From NCBI GenBank assembly GCA_965262315.1, contig CBDHFJ010000134.1:53392-117391 (forward strand): 64,000 bases of DNA, read 5' to 3'. The notes under the pieces are model-generated. The model saw nothing but the letters and a program-made list of their open reading frames with translations. It did no database searches and was not told the origin of the DNA. Within the stretch, counting starts at the first letter, position 1; each line of letters opens with the position of its first letter. Shown here piece after piece: positions 41,837 to 50,992 of the stretch. Both the position numbers and the translations under genes were made by a program. The stretch comes from JBCCFK01 sp965262315. GTDB taxonomy: Bacteria > Actinomycetota > Acidimicrobiia > Acidimicrobiales > UBA8592.

Positions 41837-42977
41837 TCAGCAGAAGCTGGCGTCGAGCTCGGCGGCCGCAGCCTCGAAGGCCGGTTCGGTGGCCGGGGAC
41901 CCCAGCAGGGCGGCGAGGTCCGCACACCCGGCCTCGATCTGATCGGTGCCGAATCGGATCGACGCCCGGGTGAACAGCGCCTCGGCCTCCTCGGGGTGCG
42001 CCGCGACCGTCGCGTCGATCAGCTCCTCGGCACCGGACAGCCCGCTCTGGAACAGCAGCCAGGCCTCGCGGCTCGAGGCCGCCGGATGGGTGGGGTCGTC
42101 CTCTCGGATCGCGCGGTACAGCTTGAGGGCGTTGACCGGGCTGGACGCGTCGGCTGCATCGCTGAACAGGTACCCGGCGGCCGCCAGCGCCTGCTCGACC
42201 GTCAGGTCCAGCTCACCGAGGGTCGGCGCGGTGGCGTCCTCGATGGCGGCACGCCGAGACTCGCCGTAGACCTCGCCGGCGACACCGCGTTGGTTGACGA
42301 TCTGGATGACCTCCGGTGGCGCGCTGTCCAGATCGAGCGTCTCCAGCGAAGCGACCGCCTCGTCGTAGCGCCCCTCGTCGGCCAACACGATGGTGCGGAA
42401 CACGATGGCGTCGGGGTAGTCGGCATCGATCCGAGCCACCTCCTCGAACACCTCGATGGCCCTCGTCGGCGTCACTCCCCTGCCGGTACGCCAACCAGGC
42501 GCGGTAGGTCAGGGCCTCGGTGTTGCTGGGGTTCTCCTCGATCACGGAGTCGTAGATGTCGATCGCTCGGTCCCACGAATCCTCGTCGGGGAACAGGGCC
42601 CGGGCTTCGTTGAGCCGGGTGATCTCGCTCGTGCGAACGCCGCCGGTGAAGCTGTCGTTGTCGGACCGGGCTCCCGAGCTCCGCGAGATCAGCAGCCCGC
42701 TCAGCCCTCCCAGCAGCGCCAGGCCGACCAGCCACACGATCAGCTGCCGGCCCCGAAGCCCCGGCGTGGCCCGAAACGCAGACCGTTGCTCGTCGACGGC
42801 GCGGATGACCTCGGCGGCGCGACGGGTGTAGTCGTCCTTGAGCGTTTCGTAGTCGGCCTGGTCGATGTCGCCGACGGCATACTCCTCCTCGAGGTCGTCG
42901 AGCGACCGCAGGAGGAAGGCCCGCTCCTCCTCGAGCGACGCCAGCGCGTCCGGATCGAGTCGGCTCCGACCAGTCAT
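41837..42977 (-). pseudogene. ccmI: CcmI-like cytochrome c biogenesis TPR protein, frameshifted
   Basis: The ATG at 42977 overlaps the ccmH stop by 4 nt (ATGA). The first part has an N-terminal alpha-helical hairpin (EERAFLLRSLDDLEEEYAVGD), a membrane helix (about residues 75-95) and TPR-like repeats ending in AWLAYRQGSDADE. The reading frame then breaks at about residue 171. A second frame, from about 42475, continues with RAIEVFEEVARIDADYPDAIVFRTIVLADEGRYDEA, clearly the same TPR array. One extra G in the GGG at 42460-42462 explains it. It may be a real lesion or a sequencing error. Confidence 0.8.
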
Positions 42978-43459
42978 TCCTCGGCCTCGTCGTCGACGGC
43001 ACGAGCGGCGGCGACGAGGTCGATGTCGGCCTGCGACGCCTGCGGGGACGCGTCGGGGCCGCGCCAGCGGGCAAACGCCAGCGCCAGCGCACCCACCGCG
43101 GCACCGATCACCAGGAACGGTGCGATCCACACCACGCCGGTCAGCCCGCTGCGGCTCGGGGTCAGGTCGACCCACTCGCCGTACTGGTCGACGTAGCTCT
43201 GCCGAATCTCCTTGTCGGTGAGACCGGCGTCGACCTGCTGTTTGATCTGGGTGCGGATCTGCTCGGCGATGGGGGCGTTGCTCTCCGAGACCGGCTGCCC
43301 GTCGCAGAACGGGCACGCGATCGAGCTCGACAGCTCGGCCGCCCGCTCCTGGTCCGACTGGGGGCCCCGGTCCGCGGTGGCGCCGTACGCGAGCGCGGCG
43401 GTGAAGACGACGGCCATCATCGACCACGAGAGGCGGCGAAGGTTCCGCGAGCTCAGCAC
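42974..43459 (-). CDS. ccmH: Cytochrome c biogenesis protein CcmH
   Basis: 161 aa, GTG start overlapping the ccmG end by 7 nt. A signal or membrane anchor (about 10-28), then the active-site dithiol IACPFCDGQ (Cys49, Cys52) in the CcmH domain with SESNAPIAEQIRTQIKQQ and QSYVDQYGEWV. A second membrane helix follows (about 108-130). CcmH reduces apocytochrome c disulphide so that heme can be joined; here CPFC replaces the usual LRCxxC. Confidence 0.92.
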   Translation of the reverse strand: MLSSRNLRRLSWSMMAVVFTAALAYGATADRGPQSDQERAAELSSSIACPFCDGQPVSESNAPIAEQIRTQIKQQVDAGLTDKEIRQSYVDQYGEWVDLTPSRSGLTGVVWIAPFLVIGAAVGALALAFARWRGPDASPQASQADIDLVAAARAVDDEAEE

Positions 43460-44034
43460 TCCATGACCCCCGTGATGGTCTCGTAGGTCACCGCACCCAC
43501 GAACTTGGCGACCACGACCCCACTGGGCGCGACGACGATGGTCTCGGGGGGCGCGACGACGCTGAAGTCGATGATGATCGACGAGGTGTCACCGACGAGC
43601 ACGGGCCAGTCCCCGCCGAGGTCGTCGAAGAACGCAGCCACGTCGTCGGCAGCGTCGCTGACGGCCACCCCGACCAGCCGGCTCGGGCATGGCGCGCCCT
43701 CGGTGTCGAGCCGCACCAGATCCGGATGCTCCTGGCGGCACGGGATACACCAGCTGGCGAAGAAGTTGACGACGACCCACTCCTGGTCGGCGATCGCAAC
43801 CCCACTGCGGTTGAAGGCCAGCACGTCGTCGATGTCGAACGTCGAGCCGTCGTAGGACACCCCGGCGAAGGCGGGAACGCCGGACCCGACGGGTTCGTCG
43901 GACGCCTCGTTGCGCTGCACGTCCCGGGTGGCCAGCAGGACGATGAACGCGATGACGACGACACCGACCGACCCCGCGATGATCTTGATGCTGCTCGGGC
44001 CGCCGCCGGCTTCATCGGGAGCTGCGTCGGTCAT
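43453..44034 (-). CDS. ccmG: CcmG/ResA-type thiol-disulphide thioredoxin
   Basis: 193 aa. An N-terminal membrane helix (residues 16-36) anchors a thioredoxin domain with the WCIPC motif (Cys96, Cys99) and the VVNFFASWCIPCRQE segment; a cis-Pro region (VVAPPETIVV) follows. It keeps the cysteines of CcmH and apocytochrome c reduced. The ATG overlaps the ccmF stop (ATGA) and the end overlaps ccmH by 7 nt, so translation is coupled. Confidence 0.93.
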   Translation of the reverse strand: MTDAAPDEAGGGPSSIKIIAGSVGVVVIAFIVLLATRDVQRNEASDEPVGSGVPAFAGVSYDGSTFDIDDVLAFNRSGVAIADQEWVVVNFFASWCIPCRQEHPDLVRLDTEGAPCPSRLVGVAVSDAADDVAAFFDDLGGDWPVLVGDTSSIIIDFSVVAPPETIVVAPSGVVVAKFVGAVTYETITGVMEC

Positions 44035-45980
44035 TGCGCGTCGACCGGGATCGGGGCCGAGGTCGCGTCGGTCGGTTTGCGCTGTCGCTTGCCCGGGAAC
44101 GCCGACAGCACGGTGCCGACGAGCATCATCAGGCCCCCCACCCACAGCCACAGGATGAGGGGCTGTCGGGTCGCCCGGACCACGATCTCGTCGCCCGCGT
44201 CCTCGGGCGGGATCAGCAACGCCACCTGGACGTCTTCGGTGAAGGTGGTCCGGGTGGCCGGCTGGGGCACGAGCTGTCCCGAGGTGATGAAGCGCTCCAG
44301 CGACGGGGTGAGCAGCTGACCGTCGACGACCAGGCTGACCTGCTCCTCGATGCGGTTGCTGTGCTCGATGGTGGCGGCGTCGACGTATTCGATGGTGGTG
44401 TCGCCGAGCCGCACGGTCTGGCCCAGCTCCATCTCGAACTCGCCCTGGCGCAGGTAGGCCGAGCTGGCCACGAACCCGACCGCGAGGGCGATGACGCCGA
44501 GGTGGACGACCATGCCGCCGTTGACCCGACCGACCAGGCCGCGCCAACCCTGACGGCGGGTGGCCAGGACCAGCTGGCGAATGGCGGAGCCCGCGGCGAA
44601 CCCCGCCATCGCGAACCCGAGGAGTGGAGCGAAGCCGCGGCCGCCGACCAGTACGGCGACCACGAGGGCGATGACCCCGCCCCACGCCGGCCATTCGAGC
44701 CGGGTGCGCAGCAGTTCGGTGCTGGCCTTGCGCCAGGGCAGCACCGGTGCCATGGCCATGAGGAAGAGCATCGTCATCCCGACGGGCATCGTCATGCGCT
44801 CGAAGTACGGCACCCCGACCGAGATCCGATCGCCCTGGAGGGCCTCGACGATCAGCGGGAAGACCGTGCCCAACAAGATGATGAACGACATGGCGGCGAA
44901 CACCAGGTTGTTGGCGAGGAACGCCCCCTCCCGCGAGACGGGCGAGTCGATGCGGCCGGGGGACCGCAGGCGATCGCCGCGCCAGAAGATCAGGCCGACG
45001 GTCACGAGCACACACACCGCGAAGAACGACAGGAGCCACGGCCCGATCCCGGACTCGGAGAAGTTGTGCACCGAGGCGAGGACGCCCGAGCGGGTGATGA
45101 ACGTCCCGAGGATCGTGAGCGAGAACGTGGCGCACACCAACGACAGGTTCCAGACGCGCAACATGCCTCGTCGTTCCTGGACCAGGACCGAGTGCAGGTA
45201 TGCGGTGCCCGTGAGCCATGGCAGCAGCGACGCGTTCTCGACCGGGTCCCATCCCCAGTAGCCGCCCCACCCCAGGACGTCGTAGGCCCACCAGGAGCCG
45301 AGGACGATGCCGGCGGTCAGGAAGCCCCAGGCGAAGAGGGTCCAGCGACGGGTCTCGAGCAGCCAGCCCTCGCCGAGGCGACCCGTGATCAGCGCCGCGA
45401 TCGCGAAGGCGAACGGGACGGTGAAGCCCACGTAGCCCAGGTACAGCATCGGTGGATGAAACGCAACGAGGATGTGGTTCTGGAGCAGCGGGTTGGGCCC
45501 GGGGCCGTCGTAGCCGGGAGGCACCTGGACCTCGACGAAGGGATTGGCCGGCCCCACCATGAGCGCGAGAAAGAAGCCCATCACCGCGAACAGCACGATC
45601 AGCGCCCAGGCGACGAGGGTGTCGTCGAGGCGATGCCGGAACTTGGTGACGACGATGGCCAGGTACGCCGCGAGGATGAGCGCCCACAACAGGATCGATC
45701 CCTCGAGCGCCGACCACATGGTGGCCACGTTGAACAGGGGCGGCGTGCGGCTGCTGCCGTGTTGGGCGACGAACTCCACGGTGAAGTCGCGGGTGATGAG
45801 CGCTCGCTGCATGGCGATGGTGGCGACCACCATCCCGCCCACGATCACCCAGACGTAGCGGGCCCCGGACCGCAGCAGCTCGGGCCGGTCACGACGGATG
45901 CCGACGACGAGCTGCGGGATCGCGAGGATGGCCGCAGCCAGCGACACGATGACCGACAAGGCACCGATGGTCGCGTTCAC
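44031..45980 (-). CDS. ccmF: Cytochrome c heme lyase CcmF
   Basis: 649 aa with about 15 membrane helices, the usual CcmF length. The tryptophan-rich WWD motif lies in GWGGYWGWDPVENASLLPW, the heme-holding site, and conserved histidines sit in LLQNHILVAFHPP and ASVHNFSESG. A long periplasmic loop is near the C-terminus. CcmF takes heme from holo-CcmE and joins it to apocytochrome c. Its coding end overlaps ccmG. Confidence 0.96.
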   Translation of the reverse strand: MNATIGALSVIVSLAAAILAIPQLVVGIRRDRPELLRSGARYVWVIVGGMVVATIAMQRALITRDFTVEFVAQHGSSRTPPLFNVATMWSALEGSILLWALILAAYLAIVVTKFRHRLDDTLVAWALIVLFAVMGFFLALMVGPANPFVEVQVPPGYDGPGPNPLLQNHILVAFHPPMLYLGYVGFTVPFAFAIAALITGRLGEGWLLETRRWTLFAWGFLTAGIVLGSWWAYDVLGWGGYWGWDPVENASLLPWLTGTAYLHSVLVQERRGMLRVWNLSLVCATFSLTILGTFITRSGVLASVHNFSESGIGPWLLSFFAVCVLVTVGLIFWRGDRLRSPGRIDSPVSREGAFLANNLVFAAMSFIILLGTVFPLIVEALQGDRISVGVPYFERMTMPVGMTMLFLMAMAPVLPWRKASTELLRTRLEWPAWGGVIALVVAVLVGGRGFAPLLGFAMAGFAAGSAIRQLVLATRRQGWRGLVGRVNGGMVVHLGVIALAVGFVASSAYLRQGEFEMELGQTVRLGDTTIEYVDAATIEHSNRIEEQVSLVVDGQLLTPSLERFITSGQLVPQPATRTTFTEDVQVALLIPPEDAGDEIVVRATRQPLILWLWVGGLMMLVGTVLSAFPGKRQRKPTDATSAPIPVDAQ

Positions 45981-46010
45981 GTCGTCCCTCCGGGGATCAG
46001 CGCCACGGGG

Positions 46011-46589
46011 TCAGCTCGAGCAGAGCTCGGCGGTCTCTTCCGGCGAGTACTGACCACGCTCGGCCGCGTCGATGACGCGGTCCTCGGTGTAGTCGTTGTC
46101 GTGCTTGACGAGGATGCGGTCGGTCTCGAACCACCAGCCGTCGTTGGCGCCGACGGGCCATTCGACGCCGCTCGGGGGTGCGCCCTGCGCCCAGCGACCT
46201 TCGAGCACCACCGGTACACCGCAGTCGAACAGGTCCGGCGGGATGCCCTCGGACAGCACGTCGACACGGACGCCGTCGAACGCAACGGTGAAGGGGGTGA
46301 ACTCCTCACCGGCCACCACCACGACCTGGTCGTTCACCTGCTCCTTGAACTGGATGGGTGAGCCGAGGAGCTGAAAGCGGCGGTCGCCCTGGTCCTCGCG
46401 CTCGGCGACGGCTTCGTCGGCTTCGAGGAAGGACTGGCTGTTGGTCACCAGGAACCACACCAGGCCGACGATCGAGAAGGCGATCGCCGCCACGATGCCG
46501 ATCGGGATCCACCGGGAGCGACTGCTCGCGCGGGCTGCGGGACGCGGGGTGAGGTCGAGCTCGGCGTCGTCGGGGATCTGGTCAGTCAT
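46011..46589 (-). CDS. ccmE: Heme chaperone CcmE
   Basis: 192 aa, longer than the proteobacterial protein because of an N-terminal cytoplasmic extension before the membrane helix (about 27-48). The beta-barrel domain ends with the heme-binding His163 and Tyr167 in LVKHDNDYTED, the H-x3-Y motif of bacterial CcmE. His carries heme covalently for transfer to CcmF. Its start overlaps the ccmD stop by 8 nt. Confidence 0.9.
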   Translation of the reverse strand: MTDQIPDDAELDLTPRPAARASSRSRWIPIGIVAAIAFSIVGLVWFLVTNSQSFLEADEAVAEREDQGDRRFQLLGSPIQFKEQVNDQVVVVAGEEFTPFTVAFDGVRVDVLSEGIPPDLFDCGVPVVLEGRWAQGAPPSGVEWPVGANDGWWFETDRILVKHDNDYTEDRVIDAAERGQYSPEETAELCSS

Positions 46590-46728
46590 CGGCCGTCATC
46601 CAGCGTCGACGTTCGGCCGGCACCTGCCGACTCGTGGTCCGGCCTCGGCGCAGCAGCGACCAGCCGTAGAGCCCGAGGGTGCCCAGGCCGATCGCCCAGC
46701 CCGCGAGCAGGTATCCGAGATGTGTCAT
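46582..46728 (-). CDS. ccmD: CcmD-like small membrane protein
   Basis: 48 aa. One membrane helix (LGYLLAGWAIGLGTLGLYGWSLL) and a basic tail (RRGRTTSRQ), as in CcmD, which stabilises CcmC and releases holo-CcmE. It lies exactly between ccmC and ccmE, overlapping the ccmC end by 4 nt and ccmE by 8 nt. It is short enough to be missed in automatic annotation. Confidence 0.82.
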   Translation of the reverse strand: MTHLGYLLAGWAIGLGTLGLYGWSLLRRGRTTSRQVPAERRRWMTADD

Positions 46729-47534
46729 GCCTCGCCTCCGTTGGTGGGCATCCGACCTTCGACCCGGCCACCGACGGCCTCGTCCACCCCCACCAGCGCC
46801 TCGGCCCGACGCTCCTCCAGTGCGTCGACGAGACCGTGGGCGTCGATCTCGTCCTCGAGCCACGCCAGCCGGAATCGGTGGATGAGCAGCCACAGGAAGA
46901 TCGCGCCGATCACCACCTGGCCGACGAACCAGGTGAAGAGGGTGAGGTTCTCGAGCTTGCCGTCGGTGAGCGATCCCTGCTGGTGGAGTGTGGAGTTCTC
47001 CCACCACTGCACCGAGAACCGAACGATGGGGATCTGGAGCGCACCGATGATGCCGATCACGGCGGCACGGCGGGCCCGGACCCCGGGGTCGGCCGGGACT
47101 CGCCGGAACGCGAGATAGCCGACGTAGACCAGGAACATCACCAGGGTGGTGACCAGGCGGACGTCGCCCCACTCCCACCAGGTGTTCCAGGTGGGTCGAC
47201 CCCAGATCGAGCCGGTGACGAGGGTGAGGCCGCAGAAGACGACACCGACCTCGGCGGCGCTGTGGGCCACGGTGTCCCACCACCGCGATCCCTTCCAGAG
47301 ATAGGCGACGCTGCCGATCGCGGTCAGCGAGAAGGCGACGTAGGTGGTGATCGCGACCGGGACATGGATGTAGAGCAGCCGCACGGCATCGCCCATCACG
47401 TCGTCCTCGGGACTCCAGACGAAGGCGAGCAGGAGCAGGATCGGTGTCCCCACCGCGATCAGGGCACCGAGCAGGCGGGTCCCCCGGCTCCCGGTGCCCG
47501 TCGGGGCTTCGGCGACGGGTGGGGTCGCACTCAC
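46725..47534 (-). CDS. ccmC: Heme exporter permease CcmC
   Basis: 269 aa with six membrane helices. The WWD heme site is visible as SIWGRPTWNTWWEWGDVRL, flanked by histidines in LLYIHVP and WWENSTLHQQGS. It hands heme to CcmE in a complex with CcmAB and CcmD. The C-terminal cytoplasmic tail is unusually long. Start and end overlap ccmB and ccmD (ATGA). Confidence 0.94.
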   Translation of the reverse strand: MSATPPVAEAPTGTGSRGTRLLGALIAVGTPILLLLAFVWSPEDDVMGDAVRLLYIHVPVAITTYVAFSLTAIGSVAYLWKGSRWWDTVAHSAAEVGVVFCGLTLVTGSIWGRPTWNTWWEWGDVRLVTTLVMFLVYVGYLAFRRVPADPGVRARRAAVIGIIGALQIPIVRFSVQWWENSTLHQQGSLTDGKLENLTLFTWFVGQVVIGAIFLWLLIHRFRLAWLEDEIDAHGLVDALEERRAEALVGVDEAVGGRVEGRMPTNGGEA

Positions 47535-48199
47535 GTTTCCTCCAACAGCACGCCGTAGGCGAGCGTTCCGATCACGCAGTACAGGACTGCGAAGACTCCC
47601 AGCAGACCGAGCCAGGCCCAGCCATCGGCATCGACCCGGTCGAACGCGTCACCGAACGTCCGGGTGGCACCGATGAGCACTGGCGCGAGGGTCGGTAGCA
47701 ACAGGATTGGCAGCAACGTCTCCCGTACGCCAAGTCCCACCGACAGTGCTCCGTAGAGCGTACCGGCCGCGGCGATCCCAATGGACGCGACCAACGACGC
47801 GACGATCATCAGGAGCGGCTCGCCCACCGGGACGTCGAACAGCACCAGCATCGATGCGGCCAACAGCACCTCGAGCGCCACCAGTTGGACGAAGAGGGCT
47901 GCGGTCTTGCCGAGGAAGACGGCACCCGGATCGAGCGCGCTGAGCAGCATGCGTTGCTGTGCGGCATCGGCGGTCTCGACGGCCGCGGCCCGCTGCACCG
48001 CGAGGAGGGCGACGAGCAGCACCGCCACCCAGAACAGGCCCGGAGCGGTGTCTCGCAACGTGCCGGGATTGGCGTCGAGCGCGAAGCCGAACAAGACGAC
48101 GATGAGCAGCGTGAACGGAGCGACTTGATTGGCCAGCACCTTGGCCCGGCGCTCGACACGGAGGTCCTTGCCGGCGACGAGCAACGCGTCCCGGATCAC
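47531..48199 (-). CDS. ccmB: Heme exporter permease CcmB
   Basis: 222 aa with six membrane helices. The first part LVAGKDLRVERRAKVLANQVAPFTLLIVVLFGFAL and the FWVAVLLVALLAVQRAAAVE segment are typical of CcmB, the membrane partner of CcmA. It overlaps ccmA and ccmC by 4 nt each. CcmAB uses ATP to release heme-loaded CcmE from CcmC. Confidence 0.93.
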   Translation of the reverse strand: MIRDALLVAGKDLRVERRAKVLANQVAPFTLLIVVLFGFALDANPGTLRDTAPGLFWVAVLLVALLAVQRAAAVETADAAQQRMLLSALDPGAVFLGKTAALFVQLVALEVLLAASMLVLFDVPVGEPLLMIVASLVASIGIAAAGTLYGALSVGLGVRETLLPILLLPTLAPVLIGATRTFGDAFDRVDADGWAWLGLLGVFAVLYCVIGTLAYGVLLEET

Positions 48200-48882
48200 G
48201 ATCCCTCACCTGACCCTGTGGCCTCGACGACCCCGCCGGCGGTGTCGCCGACCACGAGGCCGCCGGCGATCGTCACGGTGCGTCGGGTCACACCGGCGAC
48301 CCGATCCAGCTCGTGCGATGCCACCAGCACGGTCGCGCCCGCCGCGGCCGCATCGGTGATCAGCCGATCGACGGTGTCGCGCCCCTGCTGGTCCAGGGCG
48401 GCATGGGGCTCGTCCAGCAACCACAGCTCGGGACGACGGACGAGCATCGTCGCCAACGCGGTGCGGCGACGCTGCCCGGCGGAGAGCCGGTGCACCTGGA
48501 CGTCGCGCAGGCGACCGTCCAGACCGAGGTGACCCAGAGCCCCGCCGACGGCCGACGGATCAGCGTGGGCTGCACGACACCAGAAGGTGACGTTCTCCTC
48601 GACCGTGAGATCGTCGTAGAGCCCGGTGGCGTGCCCCAGGAGACCGACCCGACGGCGGACGGCTCCCCGTTCGGTGGCCAGATCGTGACCGAGGACGCGC
48701 GCGGCGCCGGACTCGAGTCGGAGCAGGCCCGCGCACAACCGCAGCAGCGTGGTCTTGCCCGCACCGTTCGGCCCTTGGAGCAGGACGATCTCACCGGGCT
48801 CGACGGTGAGATCCACCCCCGAGAGGGCCGGGAACCGGCCGAGCAGCGCCACGGCCCCCGTGAGCTCGACTGCTGCTGCCAC
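48196..48882 (-). CDS. ccmA: Heme exporter ATPase CcmA
   Basis: 228 aa, GTG start 8 nt after TAACGT (complement of 48891-48896), which probably marks the ccm promoter. ABC motifs: Walker A GPNGAGKTT (residues 37-45), signature LSAGQRRR, Walker B LWLLDEP and the switch His ASHEL. As in other CcmA proteins, it lacks the extra domains of larger exporters. It is the first of nine genes in a single overlapping operon. Confidence 0.92.
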   Translation of the reverse strand: MAAAVELTGAVALLGRFPALSGVDLTVEPGEIVLLQGPNGAGKTTLLRLCAGLLRLESGAARVLGHDLATERGAVRRRVGLLGHATGLYDDLTVEENVTFWCRAAHADPSAVGGALGHLGLDGRLRDVQVHRLSAGQRRRTALATMLVRRPELWLLDEPHAALDQQGRDTVDRLITDAAAAGATVLVASHELDRVAGVTRRTVTIAGGLVVGDTAGGVVEATGSGEGS

Positions 48883-48990
48883 GGGACGCGACGTTACTCG
48901 GCTCCGTCCTCCTTTCCCGAACCGTGCGGGTGGGGGTGCCGCAGGTGGATCGGGCCCCTCGGTGCCTCCAAATAGTGGCGACGCCGCCGA

Positions 48991-48996
48991 TACTGT
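48991..48996 (+). promoter_or_regulatory. Promoter -10 (TACTGT) upstream of the class E sortase
   Basis: TACTGT ends 8 nt before the ATG at 49005. It is also close to the divergent ccmA promoter signal (48891-48896). The gap of about 120 bp thus serves two divergent units. Confidence 0.4.
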
Positions 48997-49004
48997 CGGT
49001 ACCT

Positions 49005-50297
49005 ATGTTGTTGTCGCGTGCGTTGGGCGCCATCGGGCGGTTCTGCATCGGGCTGGGTCTGCTGACGTTGCTGTTCGTCGCCTATCAGCTCTGGGGCACG
49101 GGCATCCTGACCGCGCAGGCCCAGAGCGGCCTCGAGAACGACTTCGAGAGCCTGCTGGAGCAGGTGGACGACGTCGACACCGACGCGGTCGAGCTGGCCG
49201 CGCAGCTCGAGGAACCCGAACCGGAGCCGGAGCCGGCCGGCGGTGACGACGACGGCGGACCGGACACGACCGAGCCCGAACCCGAGCCGACCCCCGACCC
49301 CGAGGAGGCGGCACGCGCACAGCGAGAGCTGGAGCTGTTGGCCGACCTGATCTGGCAGCCGGCGGGCGAACCCGTTGCGAAGCTCGTCATCCCGGACATC
49401 GGTGTCGACTGGACGGTGGTCGCCGGCGTCGGCACCGAAGAGCTCCGCAACGGGCCCGGCCACTACCCCGGCACTCCCATGCCAGGCATGGCCGGCAACG
49501 TCGGCATCGCCGGTCACCGCACCACGTGGGGGGCGCCCTTCAATCGCATCGACGAACTCGAGCCCGGCGACGAGCTCACCGTGCAGACCATTCAGGGCAC
49601 GTTCACGTACCGCGTGATCCCCCAGGAGTCGGGCAAGGGCCACTTCATCGTGAGCCCGGACCGGGTCGACGTGTTGGATCAGGACTTCGAGGACAGCCCC
49701 AATCGGATCACGCTGACCGCCTGCCACCCCAAGTTCAGTGCTCGGCAGCGCATCATCGTGGTCGCCGAGCTGGTCGGCGAACCGGCGATCACGGTGCCGC
49801 GCCCCGACAGCCTCGGTGAGGCCGACATCACCCTGGCCAGCGAGGACGTGGGCGACGCAGGGGCCGAGGACGAGTCGGGCACGGCTGACGACGGCGGCCT
49901 CCCGGGCGATCCGGACCTCGACGACGGCGACGCCGCGGCTGCCGAGGGCGAGGACGACATCGAGTCGCCGACCCCCGAGCCCGCGGAACAGCCGACCGAC
50001 GAGATCGACGGCGACGACGACGCGGCGGCCGCCCCGAGCGAGCCCGCGCAGTCCCAGCCGGTGGCGCTCCAGGGAACCGACGACGCGGACTCGTTCGGCC
50101 AGGGCCTCAACGGCGACCGCGGCGCCATTCTCCCGGCGATCATGTGGGGCATCGCCGCCGCGGCGATCATCGGCGCCGCGGGCTTCGTGGCCCGACGGTG
50201 GCGGCGGTGGCCGTCCTATGTACTGGCCCTGGCGCCATTCGCCATCGTGTTGTTCATCTGCTTCGTCCACATCGACGAGGCACTCCCCAGCTACTGA
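49005..50297 (+). CDS. Class E sortase with C-terminal membrane anchor
   Basis: 430 aa from ATG at 49005, 8 nt after TACTGT. An N-terminal membrane helix (10-30), an acidic Glu/Pro linker (60-115) and the sortase barrel with catalytic His171 (IAGHRTTWGAP), Cys240 (TLTACHPKFSARQR) and Arg in the same strand. An Asp-rich tail (260-365) and two C-terminal helices (about 375-425) follow, an arrangement typical of class E. It joins proteins with an LAXTG-like signal to the wall. No partner gene is adjacent. Confidence 0.92.
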   Translation: MLLSRALGAIGRFCIGLGLLTLLFVAYQLWGTGILTAQAQSGLENDFESLLEQVDDVDTDAVELAAQLEEPEPEPEPAGGDDDGGPDTTEPEPEPTPDPEEAARAQRELELLADLIWQPAGEPVAKLVIPDIGVDWTVVAGVGTEELRNGPGHYPGTPMPGMAGNVGIAGHRTTWGAPFNRIDELEPGDELTVQTIQGTFTYRVIPQESGKGHFIVSPDRVDVLDQDFEDSPNRITLTACHPKFSARQRIIVVAELVGEPAITVPRPDSLGEADITLASEDVGDAGAEDESGTADDGGLPGDPDLDDGDAAAAEGEDDIESPTPEPAEQPTDEIDGDDDAAAAPSEPAQSQPVALQGTDDADSFGQGLNGDRGAILPAIMWGIAAAAIIGAAGFVARRWRRWPSYVLALAPFAIVLFICFVHIDEALPSY

Positions 50298-50352
50298 TGT
50301 CGGCCTGACCCGATCGCGGACGGAGGCGGCGCGCCACTAGCGTGTCGGGGTC

Positions 50353-50925
50353 ATGCGCACGTCCTGGACGACCGTCCTGCTCGCGTTCTTGCTGATCGCC
50401 ACCGGCTGCACGTCGGGCGGCGGCGGGGCCGACGACGAGGTCGAACCGGCCATCGTGGCCCGACCCACCTCCGACGTGGTCGCCGGCCAGCCGACCCCCA
50501 CGCCCCGCCCGGAAGGGCGGGTGACGGATCGCTTCACACTCGAGCCGGGCATGTGCTTCAACCGCTACGACATCTACAGCCCACAGCTCGACGAACTCAC
50601 GGAGTTCACGACCGAGGTCGACTGCCGCCGACCCCACGACGGTGAGGTGTACGCCCCGCTGGACTACCCGGCCGAGGCCGAGGAACTGTTCCCGGGCAAC
50701 TCGGAGATCCAGCGGTGGGCGAACCTGGAGTGCTACGCCCGGTTCGAGGAGTTCGTGGGCACGCCGTACGAGCTGAGCGCCTTGGAGATCGGCACCATTC
50801 AGCCCACCGACGCCGACTGGGACGGCGACGACCGACCGGGCGAGATCCCCGAGCGGCGGGTGCTCTGCTACGTGTTCGCGCCGGGCGAGCTTCTCGAAGG
50901 ACCGATGCAGAACTCGGGCTTCTGA
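50353..50925 (+). CDS. Septum-formation-family lipoprotein
   Basis: 190 aa, ATG 9 nt after TAGCGT (50338-50343). A lipobox LLIATGC ends the signal peptide; a Pro/Thr-rich linker follows. The domain has FTLEPGMCFNRYD, then TEVDCRRPHDGEVYAPL, the signature of the septum-formation (PF13845-type) family. Cys pairs suggest one or two disulphides. It is extracytoplasmic and lies downstream of the class E sortase; a link with cell-wall growth is plausible but unproven. Confidence 0.8.
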   Translation: MRTSWTTVLLAFLLIATGCTSGGGGADDEVEPAIVARPTSDVVAGQPTPTPRPEGRVTDRFTLEPGMCFNRYDIYSPQLDELTEFTTEVDCRRPHDGEVYAPLDYPAEAEELFPGNSEIQRWANLECYARFEEFVGTPYELSALEIGTIQPTDADWDGDDRPGEIPERRVLCYVFAPGELLEGPMQNSGF

Positions 50926-50992
50926 AGGCCGTTCGGGCCGGATCGGCCAAACCAGGTGGGCACCACCGACCGCGGTCGGCGATGATGGCCCC

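Noticed and set aside
44034..46361. 775-codon + frame opposite ccmE, ccmF and ccmG
   Set aside because: It lies wholly opposite well-supported ccm genes and shows only low-complexity Arg/Glu/His/Gly repeats.
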